Assembly (NCBI GenBank): GCA_034112085.1
Contig: JAWUWD010000091.1
Coordinates: 1-15,943 of the forward strand
Reading direction: 5' to 3'
From: JAWUWD01 sp034112085
GTDB lineage: Bacteria > Bacteroidota > Bacteroidia > Cytophagales > Cyclobacteriaceae
Length of the DNA: 15,943 bases
Numbering within the stretch: position 1 is the stretch's first letter; the number at the start of each line of letters is the position of its first letter. Of the stretch, positions 8,040-15,445 are shown one piece after another. The notes under the pieces were generated by a model. That model had not been told where the DNA came from. It worked only from the letters and a program-made list of their open reading frames with translations, and made no database searches. The position numbers and the translations under genes are program-made.

Positions 8040-8558
8040 ATGCCAACATCCAAATCTATATGTGAACAGGAAGTTTACAGCGATTTATACAGAACACATG
8101 CTGGGCAACTCAGAAACCATCTGTATTACAAATGTGGAGATATGGCCATGGCTGAAGATTTGGTTCAGGAAGCCTTTATCAAGTTGTGGAATAAATGCAG
8201 GGATGTAGTCTATGCCACTGTAGTTGGATTTGTTTATACAATTGCCAATAGGCTTTTCCTTGATAAAATGCGCTCAAATAAAGTGTCATTGAAGTTTGAG
8301 AAGTCTCAAGTTATGCAAAATGACAATGAAGATCCCTTATTTATCCTACGTACCGATGAGTTTAGAACTAAAATAGAGGGCGCTATCTCTGAACTTCCAG
8401 ATGGGCAAAGAGAAGCCTTTCTTCTTAATAGAATTGATAAACTTACCTATAAAGAAATTGCATTAAGACTTGAAATAAGTGAGACTGCTGTTGAGAAACG
8501 GATGACCAAGGCCTTAATCAAATTAAAATCTAAAATTGAAGAGTTTAAAAATATATAA
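8040..8558 (+). CDS. ECF RNA polymerase sigma factor, FecI-like
   Basis: The 172-residue protein has region 2 near residues 13-80 (core MAEDLVQEAFIKLWN at 37-51) and region 4 near 115-168 (ISELPDGQREAFLLNRID, then the helix-turn-helix LTYKEIALRLEISETAVEKR). Length and layout are normal for ECF sigma factors of the FecI/Bacteroidetes group. The linker between regions 2 and 4 is short and acidic. The fecR-type gene follows after 51 bases and then a TonB receptor, the classic cell-surface-signalling trio. The gene lacks the four-copy motif in its own upstream region, so its transcription may be independent of that motif. Likely role: when released by FecR, it directs RNA polymerase to the motif-bearing promoters here (inference). 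Confidence 0.93.
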   Translation: MPTSKSICEQEVYSDLYRTHAGQLRNHLYYKCGDMAMAEDLVQEAFIKLWNKCRDVVYATVVGFVYTIANRLFLDKMRSNKVSLKFEKSQVMQNDNEDPLFILRTDEFRTKIEGAISELPDGQREAFLLNRIDKLTYKEIALRLEISETAVEKRMTKALIKLKSKIEEFKNI

Positions 8559-8570
8559 GATTTGTTGGAG

Positions 8571-8600
8571 GGGGTTGGGTAAAACCTAACCAAGCGAGTC
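8571..8600 (+). promoter_or_regulatory. P3: putative ECF-sigma promoter motif, copy 3 of 4
   Basis: GGGGTTGGGTAA (8571-8582), a 12-base spacer, then CGAGTC (8595-8600). It sits in the 51-base gap between sigma and fecR, and the fecR ATG is only 9 bases beyond the downstream element. A transcript from it would be leaderless or nearly so. The upstream half also forms a small near-palindrome here (GGTTGGGT and ACCTAACC), which the other copies lack. Confidence 0.65.
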
Positions 8601-8609
8601 AATAGTAAA

Positions 8610-9524
8610 ATGAATAAACATTTAGAACATAATAATCTGATATCGAGATGGCTCAATGGCGAGATTAGTCCCGAAGAAAAAGAATCTCTTAAGGAATCAG
8701 GAGAACTTGGTGAACTCAAGAATGTAATAGATGACATAGACACATGGACTGTTCCAAATCATGATACTGAAGGAAGATTATTGGAGCTGAAAAAGCAGAT
8801 CGAATCTTCGAAAAGTGAAACCAAAATAATTCAATTAAGGCCATTCTTAAAATACGCGGCTGCAGTTGCTATTTTCGTTCTGGGTTATGTGGGTTGGAAT
8901 ACTTATTTGAGTTCTGGAGAAATAATGATTGAAGCAGGAATAGGAGAGACAATAGATCATGAGCTTCCTGATGGCTCTGTGGTACATATTGATGCCACTT
9001 CTTGGATTACTTACAGAAAGAAAAATTGGAAGAATACCCGATCTGTAAGATTAAAAGGACAAGCCTATTTTGATGTTGAGAAAGGGTCGACATTTATTGT
9101 AACCACTAATCAAGGGTCCGTGGAAGTACTTGGTACGGAGTTCAATGTATTTACAAGTGTAAATAAGTTTGTAGTGCAATGTTATGAAGGTAAAGTAAAT
9201 GTTGAATCTAATGGACAGAACGAAAAGATCACTGCCGGTGAAGGCGTATTCTTAGAAAGAAATAAATTAGAGCGAAATCAGTTTAAAATTCTAAAGCCAG
9301 GCTGGATGGTTGGCCATACTGTTTTTGATGAAACTCCTTTAGCCGAAGTGATAATAGAATTAAAAAAGTATTACAACATTGAAGGTGATCTACCATCTGA
9401 ATATCAAATGCTCAGATTCAATGGAAAAATGAATCATAATGATTTAGACAAGGCATTGAATACAATATTCACCCCAATGGAAATTACATATTCTCTTGAG
9501 GATGATGTAGTTGTTTTTGAATAG
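8610..9524 (+). CDS. FecR-family anti-sigma factor with DUF4974 C-terminus
   Basis: The 304-residue inner-membrane protein has a cytoplasmic N-terminal part of about 78 residues that would hold the sigma factor. One membrane helix lies at about 80-97. The periplasmic FecR domain (about 113-204) includes LPDGSVVHIDATS, the VRLKGQAYFDV block and VLGTEFNV. A C-terminal DUF4974-type domain (about 238-300) includes FDETPLAEVI. This is the standard architecture and length for Bacteroidetes anti-sigma factors. It is expected to contact the STN domain of the TonB receptor encoded 20 bases downstream and the sigma factor encoded upstream. It starts 9 bases after motif P3; there is no downstream Met before the membrane helix, so this start is the only plausible one. 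Confidence 0.93.
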   Translation: MNKHLEHNNLISRWLNGEISPEEKESLKESGELGELKNVIDDIDTWTVPNHDTEGRLLELKKQIESSKSETKIIQLRPFLKYAAAVAIFVLGYVGWNTYLSSGEIMIEAGIGETIDHELPDGSVVHIDATSWITYRKKNWKNTRSVRLKGQAYFDVEKGSTFIVTTNQGSVEVLGTEFNVFTSVNKFVVQCYEGKVNVESNGQNEKITAGEGVFLERNKLERNQFKILKPGWMVGHTVFDETPLAEVIIELKKYYNIEGDLPSEYQMLRFNGKMNHNDLDKALNTIFTPMEITYSLEDDVVVFE

Positions 9525-9544
9525 CTGGTGATCGATCTTTGTAT

Positions 9545-12052
9545 ATGCCGATTCATATCTATGTACTGATTTTATGTTTTAGTATGTCATCAATTTTGAC
9601 GTACAGCCAAGAAGATAGTACAGCTCCATCAGTTCCGTTAATAGAAATCTTAAAACATCTTGAGGAGCGCTATGACGCAAATTTTTCTTTCAATCATTCG
9701 TTATTAAATAACCTTACACTTCCTCAGATAAATAAGGATAACACGCTAAAAAACATCCTGGCGGATATTGAGAGTTTAGTGCCAGTATCATTTAAGGTTA
9801 TTGGAGAAAATGAGTTTTTGATTATTCCTGTCAGATCTGATCTTGAGTTAGAAGTGAAAGATGTAGAATCAAGACAAGATCTGCCAATTATATTTATTCA
9901 AGTCAATGATCAACAAAAGAAATACTTGCTACCAAGAGATGGAGTTAAGTTTCTTATCTCCGAGTTATTTGTCACTGATTCAATTTTAATTCAATCAAAG
10001 TTTCATGAATCTACCAAACTAGCTGTCTCAGATTTACTTTCTAATGATAACAAAGTCAATCTGACACCTCACACAATTGAGCTTGATGAGGTAGCTATAG
10101 TTGGTTATATGACCAGTGGAATAGATGCGAAATTGTCTGATCACAGCATCGAGGTTGATATGAAAGACTTGAGTTTACTTGCTGGAGAAACGGATGGAGA
10201 CATTTTGCAGCTTTTGAAAGCGGTACCAGGAATCAATACGCCTGATGGTAAATCAGGGAGTCTTAACATTCGGGGAAGTACATTCAGCCAAAACTTGATT
10301 TATTTTGATAATATTCCAATCTATCACAAAGGACATTTTTTTGGCACAGTTTCTCCATTCAACTCTGGTGTTGTGGATAAAGTGACCATTCAGAGAGGAG
10401 TATTGCCAGCGCAATGGGGAGGTAGAGTAGGAGGACTCATTGATATTAAGACTAGCAATGATATTCCCGAGAAGGCTGGAGGAGGTATTTTGGCTAATAC
10501 CGTCTATGCTGCTGCTAGGTTTAATACACCTATTATTAAGGATAAATTAGGTGTTTATATTTCCGCTAGGTCGAACTATCCTTTCAGTAACCTATCACCT
10601 AAGCTTCAAGCATTTTCAGAGTTAAATTTTCAAGGCAGTAAATTGGCTCCATCTATCGTGCAATCAGACAGTCGATTGGAACAATTTGACATAGGCTTCA
10701 ATGATTTAAATGGTAAGCTAATTTATGACATGAATGAGGACAACAGAGCTTCATTTAGTTTTATTAAAATCACCAATGATTTTGCTTATATTTTTAATTC
10801 TGACAACCGAAATTTAGAAGAAGTGAAAAGTTCTGACTTAGATAACTGGGGTGTCACTGGAAGCTGGAATAGCAATTTATCTGAAAAGACAACTGTTGAG
10901 ATGAGCCTGACTATTTCTTCGGTTAAAATATATGAGACCAATACTGAATTAGAGAATGGTGCTTTAAGAAAGTTTGATGAAGTCACCAATTCGATTGATG
11001 ACATAAGGCTAGTTTCTAGATTTAATCATAAAATAAACAACCAAAATGAGGTCAGTTTTGGTTATGAATTCACCAATCAACAGCTAACATTTGAAGAGGA
11101 TAAAAACGATGGGCCACCATCAAAGGATATTAATACTTCAGCAAAAGTCAATACCATTTATGGTAATCTTCAAAAAAATATAGGCGAAAGATGGATTACC
11201 AATTGGGGAGTTCATACTGATTATTATGCCCCGTTAAAACAGTTAAATATTGATCCAAGATTCTCATTGAGTTATTTGGCTACTAATAATCTTTCTATTA
11301 AAAGCTCAGGTGGCAGGTCGCATCAATACATTAAGCAAAATTTAAAAAGTGATTTTGATGATTTTCGAGTAGATAATCAATTTTGGCATGTGGCAAATGA
11401 TAGCCTTCCTGTACTTGAAGGGTGGCAAGGAATGTTCGGAGCAGCCTATGAAAAATCTAACTGGATACTAGACCTAGAAGTGTATGCTAAAAACACCAAT
11501 GGAATCACTCAATTTCGAACACTGGGACCAGGTCAAAGCCGTATAGGAGAGATGTCTACTATTGGAGCTGATTTTTTTGTAAAAAGAAGGTGGCAATCTA
11601 TTGAATCTTGGGTGAGCTACTCTATAAGTGAGTCGATATCTGATTTTGATCAAAAGAGGTTAACTTATTTTGATCAGACGCATATAATGAGTCTAATGTT
11701 GCTGTTGGATCTTAAGAGATGGGATGTAGCATTATCATGGAATTATATGTCTGGAATGCCAGTGATACTTCCTGATTTGAGTGCTGAAAATAATCAAAAC
11801 CCGGATGCTCCAACATCATTAGACATTCCTTATACAGACCGCTTTCCTGCGCAACATCAGTTGGACCTATCGGTCACCTATCAAATTTGGCCAGCTGAAC
11901 ACAAATTGAAAGGTGTTATAGGATTATCCATGCTCAATCTTTATGATAATGAAAATATTATCAATCTCTTTCAGGCAAACATTAGTGCGGATAATCTTTA
12001 CCGTAAAGCCATTGGATTCTCCCCCAATCTTCAGTTGAGCATTTCTTTCTAG
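9545..12052 (+). CDS. TonB-dependent receptor with STN signalling domain (FecA-like transducer)
   Basis: The 835-residue outer-membrane protein has a signal peptide at about 1-21 (cleavage near TYS/QED). An STN-like domain at about 30-95 (PLIEILKHLEERYDANFSF) would signal to FecR. A short beta-rich linker follows. The plug at about 180-305 contains VAIVGYMTS, LKAVPGINTPDG, LNIRGSTFSQN and VGGLIDIKTS. A beta-barrel runs to the end, with a terminal aromatic residue (LQLSISF) as expected for BAM substrates. The ATG at 9545 is preferred over an in-frame TTG at 9539. It lies 20 bases after fecR and is probably co-transcribed with it. The substrate cannot be read from sequence; there is no SusD partner, which argues against a simple glycan SusC. 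Confidence 0.92.
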   Translation: MPIHIYVLILCFSMSSILTYSQEDSTAPSVPLIEILKHLEERYDANFSFNHSLLNNLTLPQINKDNTLKNILADIESLVPVSFKVIGENEFLIIPVRSDLELEVKDVESRQDLPIIFIQVNDQQKKYLLPRDGVKFLISELFVTDSILIQSKFHESTKLAVSDLLSNDNKVNLTPHTIELDEVAIVGYMTSGIDAKLSDHSIEVDMKDLSLLAGETDGDILQLLKAVPGINTPDGKSGSLNIRGSTFSQNLIYFDNIPIYHKGHFFGTVSPFNSGVVDKVTIQRGVLPAQWGGRVGGLIDIKTSNDIPEKAGGGILANTVYAAARFNTPIIKDKLGVYISARSNYPFSNLSPKLQAFSELNFQGSKLAPSIVQSDSRLEQFDIGFNDLNGKLIYDMNEDNRASFSFIKITNDFAYIFNSDNRNLEEVKSSDLDNWGVTGSWNSNLSEKTTVEMSLTISSVKIYETNTELENGALRKFDEVTNSIDDIRLVSRFNHKINNQNEVSFGYEFTNQQLTFEEDKNDGPPSKDINTSAKVNTIYGNLQKNIGERWITNWGVHTDYYAPLKQLNIDPRFSLSYLATNNLSIKSSGGRSHQYIKQNLKSDFDDFRVDNQFWHVANDSLPVLEGWQGMFGAAYEKSNWILDLEVYAKNTNGITQFRTLGPGQSRIGEMSTIGADFFVKRRWQSIESWVSYSISESISDFDQKRLTYFDQTHIMSLMLLLDLKRWDVALSWNYMSGMPVILPDLSAENNQNPDAPTSLDIPYTDRFPAQHQLDLSVTYQIWPAEHKLKGVIGLSMLNLYDNENIINLFQANISADNLYRKAIGFSPNLQLSISF

Positions 12053-12069
12053 AATTATTTTTTCATTAG

Positions 12070-12099
12070 GGGGTGGGGTAAGTTTCTTGGCTACTCGTA
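12070..12099 (+). promoter_or_regulatory. P4: putative ECF-sigma promoter motif, copy 4 of 4
   Basis: GGGGTGGGGTAA (12070-12081), a 12-base spacer, then CTCGTA (12094-12099). It is the most diverged copy: one change in the upstream block and two in the downstream element, with the spacing exactly kept. The ATG of the second YHYH gene is 34 bases downstream. Confidence 0.62.
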
Positions 12100-12133
12100 T
12101 TCATACCAAATAATCAAAAACCAATACCTAATT

Positions 12134-13492
12134 ATGAATACGAAATGTAAAACAATTGTTCTAATAGCCTTCTTATTTATTACAAGCTTAAGTTTTTCCC
12201 ACCCAGGTGGTCATGGCGAAAAATCAAATCTCAAAACATGGATGATTGATAATGATCAATCTGTAACTGCTTCATTTCTTTTGAAGAAGAATGAAGAAGT
12301 CTACCTGGAAAAGAAGAATGGAGAGATTGTTCATGTAGACTTCACCCAGCTATCACAGAAGGATCAATTATATGTATCCAAAAAGACTAAGATGATTGAT
12401 GAGGTCAATGCACAAGTGAATTTGACTCATCCAGAACATGAATCATCTAGTAACTCTGTGATGATTACTATAGCGATTGTCCTTATGATTGGGTTTATCC
12501 TATCTATATTATTTGTTAAGAAAAAATCACTTAAGTCTTTAGTAGCGAGTATGTTACTGCTTATGATAGTTTATGCATGTTCTAGCGAGGATGATGATGT
12601 CATGGATGTTGAGGTAGTCCTTACTGAAGTATCTGCTAATATTCCTGCAACAATGGATTTAGCATTTGCTCCTTATGATAACGTAAGCACATTTTCTGAT
12701 GCGAGTTATTATTATGTAGAATCAAATGGTATTCCTGATCATCAAATGATGGTAAATATTACGGCATGGATAGCCCAAGTACCAGTTCCTCATGATTACA
12801 CTGGAGATAATGCATGGCCAATACCATTAAACCCAGCATATGCAGATTCACCTATAAGTATAGAAGGAGATTTTCAAAGAGGAGCAATTGCAATCGCTTC
12901 GAATGGTATTCCGATATTCAACCCAATAAATGCCTCTGGTTTAATCTCCAATGAAATAGGAGAGCTTGATGATTTTGGAGGACACTCTGGAAGAGGTGAT
13001 GATTACCATTATCATACAGCACCACTTCATTTAGAAAGCACTTCTGGTACGCTGCCTATAGCCTTTGGATTAGACGGATTTGCTGTCTATGGGTCAACAG
13101 AACCTGATGGAACAGCAATGGAATCATTAGATTCTTATCATGGTCATGAAGATGGTGAAGGTAGTTATCACTATCACGGAACGGAGTCTTACCCATATAT
13201 GATTGGGTCAATGAGAGGCGAAGTGGTTTTAGAAGGGGAATCTCCACAAAACCAAGTTACTCCCCAATCAATGGCATTCCCGCCTAGGGGAGGCAATCCT
13301 TACGGAATCAATAGTGATGATTTGCTCATCACAAATCTTGAAGAGAAGACTTCCGGTAATGGCTATTTACTTACGTACACCAGTGATGGAAAGGAAGGAT
13401 CTGTAGACTATAGTTGGGATGACAATGACTTGTTCACTTTCATATTCAACGATATAGATGGTACTACAACCACAGAAACATGGCAACGATAA
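12134..13492 (+). CDS. SHD1-like / YHYH fusion protein with internal lipoprotein signal (paralogue 2)
   Basis: The 452-residue protein has a signal peptide at about 1-22, with probable cleavage before HPGGHGEK. An SHD1-like module follows at about 34-82 (LKTWMIDN, VYLEKKNGEIVHVDF, LSQKDQLYV). A membrane helix lies at about 109-128, then a basic KKKSLK stretch. A second hydrophobic segment (about 135-148) ends in VYAC-SSEDDD, which looks exactly like a lipoprotein signal with Cys149. The YHYH domain then has ESNGIPDH near 196, YHYH at 291-294, FGLDGFAVYG near 311-320 and YHYH at 345-348; the C-terminal part is Asp-rich beta-type. This resembles a small secreted protein joined in frame to a YHYH lipoprotein like the one at 3904. 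No plausible internal start lies just before the second signal. First gene of the P4 unit. Function unknown; the His clusters suggest metal binding (inference). Confidence 0.87.
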   Translation: MNTKCKTIVLIAFLFITSLSFSHPGGHGEKSNLKTWMIDNDQSVTASFLLKKNEEVYLEKKNGEIVHVDFTQLSQKDQLYVSKKTKMIDEVNAQVNLTHPEHESSSNSVMITIAIVLMIGFILSILFVKKKSLKSLVASMLLLMIVYACSSEDDDVMDVEVVLTEVSANIPATMDLAFAPYDNVSTFSDASYYYVESNGIPDHQMMVNITAWIAQVPVPHDYTGDNAWPIPLNPAYADSPISIEGDFQRGAIAIASNGIPIFNPINASGLISNEIGELDDFGGHSGRGDDYHYHTAPLHLESTSGTLPIAFGLDGFAVYGSTEPDGTAMESLDSYHGHEDGEGSYHYHGTESYPYMIGSMRGEVVLEGESPQNQVTPQSMAFPPRGGNPYGINSDDLLITNLEEKTSGNGYLLTYTSDGKEGSVDYSWDDNDLFTFIFNDIDGTTTTETWQR

Positions 13493-13521
13493 AAATATTC
13501 TCACACAGAAAAGACGTAATA

Positions 13522-14229
13522 ATGGATAATTCAAAAAGTATTAAAAGTTTGATTCGAGTGATGATTATAGGTTGTCTCTTCAGTATGGTTAGTTGCTCAG
13601 AAGATGACGTGACTTGCACGGAAATCAATTGGTATCAAGATCTAGACGAAGATGGTTTTGGAAATGCTGATGTAAGCCTATCATCCTGTATCCAACCAGA
13701 GGGCTATGTAGCAGATAATACAGATACAAATGATGCAAGCTCAGACTTTGCTATAACCAGTGAGGCAATCGTAGATGGAGAACTATTAGATGCATTTAAA
13801 TGTGAGTCTAAGACGAACGATATTGAGAATTCTATTCCGTTGACTTGGACAGGTGTGCCATCTAATACTGGATCTCTGGCAATAGTTATGATTCATTACC
13901 CTAATGCGGATGACTTGACTAACCTGAATTCATATATTTTACTTTGGAATATCGATCCTTCAGTTTCTGAAATACCTTATGGCACTGCCGATGACGGACC
14001 TTGGTATATTGGAGCCAATAAAGATGGCACCGCCATTTCTTATACTTCTCCTTGTTCTCCATCATCAGGCAGTCACGAATACACTATTCGAATATATGCA
14101 CTGTCAGAAACACCAGCTACATTACCTGAACAAAGTACATTAGAGGTGACTTATGAAGTGTTAGCAGCTGCTATTGAAACAGTAACAGTGATCGGTACAG
14201 CTGAGCTTACTTTTAACGATGTCAATTAA
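13522..14229 (+). CDS. PEBP (YbhB/YbcL-like) lipoprotein with N-terminal calcium-loop segment
   Basis: The 235-residue protein has a lipobox-like SMVSC (Cys25) followed by SEDD. Residues about 37-50 (WYQDLDEDGFGNAD) and the later DNTDTND resemble the Asp-rich calcium-binding loops of TSP3/MopE-type repeats. Residues about 75-232 match the phosphatidylethanolamine-binding protein fold: FAITSEAIVDGELL, SIPLTWTGVP, SLAIVMIHYP, YTSPCSPSSGSHEYTIRIYAL. The canonical DPDxP ligand motif is replaced by HYPNAD, and the usual His-Trp after it is absent, so classical anion binding is doubtful. The ATG at 13522 is preferred over an in-frame ATG at 13480, since it places the basic n-region and signal peptide directly at the N-terminus and has a purine-rich AGAAAAGA upstream; 13480 would overlap the YHYH gene by 13 bases. 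Second gene of the P4 unit. Confidence 0.82.
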   Translation: MDNSKSIKSLIRVMIIGCLFSMVSCSEDDVTCTEINWYQDLDEDGFGNADVSLSSCIQPEGYVADNTDTNDASSDFAITSEAIVDGELLDAFKCESKTNDIENSIPLTWTGVPSNTGSLAIVMIHYPNADDLTNLNSYILLWNIDPSVSEIPYGTADDGPWYIGANKDGTAISYTSPCSPSSGSHEYTIRIYALSETPATLPEQSTLEVTYEVLAAAIETVTVIGTAELTFNDVN

Positions 14230-14237
14230 TTTTAATT

Positions 14238-14284
14238 ATAAATATTACAATAAGATTATGATAAATATTACAAGGATAGGAATG
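14238..14284 (+). repeat. Short tandem duplication around the start of the next gene
   Basis: ATAAATATTACAA occurs at 14238-14250 and again at 14261-14273. Each copy is followed by similar purine-rich sequence ending in ATG (14258 and 14282). The two ATGs are in the same frame, 24 bases apart. It looks like a local duplication of a translation start region. Confidence 0.5.
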
Positions 14285-15271
14285 CTGTTTATAGTGCTAA
14301 ATACCTGGGCGTGCTCCGAAGATGATGCGAATGTTGTTATTGACAATACTGACACAATAGGTGAATCAGATTATACCGGGTCAGGATCAGTCACTCAAGG
14401 TTTGGCCACAACTACTACAGCCAATCTACTAGAATGTGGTAGAGTTGCAGGAATAGGTACGATTACGGACACTGATGGAACTGTATGGACTGTTCCGGCC
14501 GAAGTAAATTATACGGATAATAGTTTTCCATTTGCTTCGGACATGAACAACGCTTGCAGTGGAAATACATACTCTACGGCCGCTGCAGCAACAGCTGCAT
14601 TAGATGGGTCTGATATCATAGAAATTGATGCCAATGGAGAAGTGATCACGGCCTATGTATTTGCAGATAATTATTTTGAGATGTACGTCAACGGTACAGC
14701 CGTAGGCAAAGACAATGTTCCTTTTACCCAATTCAACTCAGACCTCGTGAGATTTAGGGTAAATAGGCCATTTACTGTGGCCATGAAACTTGTGGATTGG
14801 GAAGAAAATCTTGGCTTGGGAACCGAAGAAAACGGTGGCTTCACACATCATGCAGGAGATGGAGGAATGGTAGCAGTGTTTAAAGATGATAATGACGACA
14901 TTATATCGGTGACTGATAATTCATGGAAAGCACAAACATTCTATACGGCTCCTGTGAAATCACTATCATGTTTATCTGAAAACGGTTCAAGTCGATTATC
15001 ATCTAGTTGTGATGAGGAAGATTCTAACGATGGAAGTAGTTATTATGCTATTCACTGGGAGGTTCCTAGTACATGGACAGCCATAGATTATGATGATTCT
15101 GATTGGCCAAGTGCTACTACTTACACTAATGATGAAATAGGTGTAGATAATAAATCAAGTTATACCAATTATACCGACATATTTGATGACGGGTCAAACG
15201 ATGCCCAATTCATTTGGAGCTACAATGTAGTTTTGGACAATGAAGTGATTGTCAGAAAGACAATTCACTAA
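14258..15271 (+). CDS. Exported lipoprotein of unknown function, possible carbohydrate-binding-like beta-sandwich
   Basis: The 337-residue protein has a signal peptide ending in NTWAC (Cys19), followed by SEDD. It is Thr/Ser/Asp-rich, with four cysteines (60, 100, 238, 251) that could form disulfides in an oxidising compartment. Two stretches resemble galactose-binding-like beta-sandwich modules: YVFADNYFEMYVNGTAVG (about 133-150), and WTAIDYDDSDWPSATTY (about 273-289), a pattern often seen in such folds. HHAGDGGM near 197-204 is a small His/Gly motif. I do not recognise a named family. An in-frame ATG at 14219 overlaps the PEBP gene by 11 bases and would add 13 residues; 14258 is preferred because it gives a normal signal peptide. 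Last gene of the P4 unit, so it probably works with the YHYH and PEBP lipoproteins. Confidence 0.72.
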   Translation: MINITRIGMLFIVLNTWACSEDDANVVIDNTDTIGESDYTGSGSVTQGLATTTTANLLECGRVAGIGTITDTDGTVWTVPAEVNYTDNSFPFASDMNNACSGNTYSTAAAATAALDGSDIIEIDANGEVITAYVFADNYFEMYVNGTAVGKDNVPFTQFNSDLVRFRVNRPFTVAMKLVDWEENLGLGTEENGGFTHHAGDGGMVAVFKDDNDDIISVTDNSWKAQTFYTAPVKSLSCLSENGSSRLSSSCDEEDSNDGSSYYAIHWEVPSTWTAIDYDDSDWPSATTYTNDEIGVDNKSSYTNYTDIFDDGSNDAQFIWSYNVVLDNEVIVRKTIH

Positions 15272-15325
15272 ATTAAGAACTCAATTTTGACAAAGTTTAG
15301 AGTTGACTTTGTGCGGTCTATTTAC

Positions 15326-15445
15326 CTGAATGCCTTGGCAAGGAGACACGAGCGTTAAGAAATGATCTAGGGGTAGATCATTTTAGTGAGTAGTCAGCCT
15401 GCGTGCTACAGAGACACAGCGCAGACTTAATGTTATTATATAACC
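15326..15445. repeat. Degenerate intergenic repeat, copy B
   Basis: It contains CCTTGGCAAGG (15333-15343), GTTAAGAAATGAT (15354-15366), and ACACAGCGCAGACTTAATG (15414-15432) running to ATAACC. All three elements have counterparts in the region 2964-3230 on the other side of the gene block, where they are spread over two separate pieces. It appears to be one compact copy of a genomic repeat family. Confidence 0.55.
15361..15384. terminator. Perfect hairpin, possible bidirectional terminator
   Basis: AATGATCTA (15361-15369) pairs perfectly with TAGATCATT (15374-15382) around a GGGG loop; flanking bases add one A-T and one G-T pair. TTTT overlaps the end of the stem on the plus strand. It lies between the converging P4 unit and greB, a sensible place for a terminator, but it is also part of the repeat, so its function is uncertain. 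Confidence 0.4.

Noticed and set aside
8571..8590. Near-palindrome GGTTGGGT/ACCTAACC in P3 as a repressor operator
   Set aside because: The symmetry is not conserved in P4 and is weak in P1 and P2, whereas the two-block spacing is conserved in all four, so a sigma-type promoter is the better explanation.
8447..8743. Minus-strand reading frame across the sigma/fecR junction
   Set aside because: It covers the 3' end of sigma, motif P3 and the start of fecR; its Ser/Leu-rich translation is typical of antisense shadow frames.
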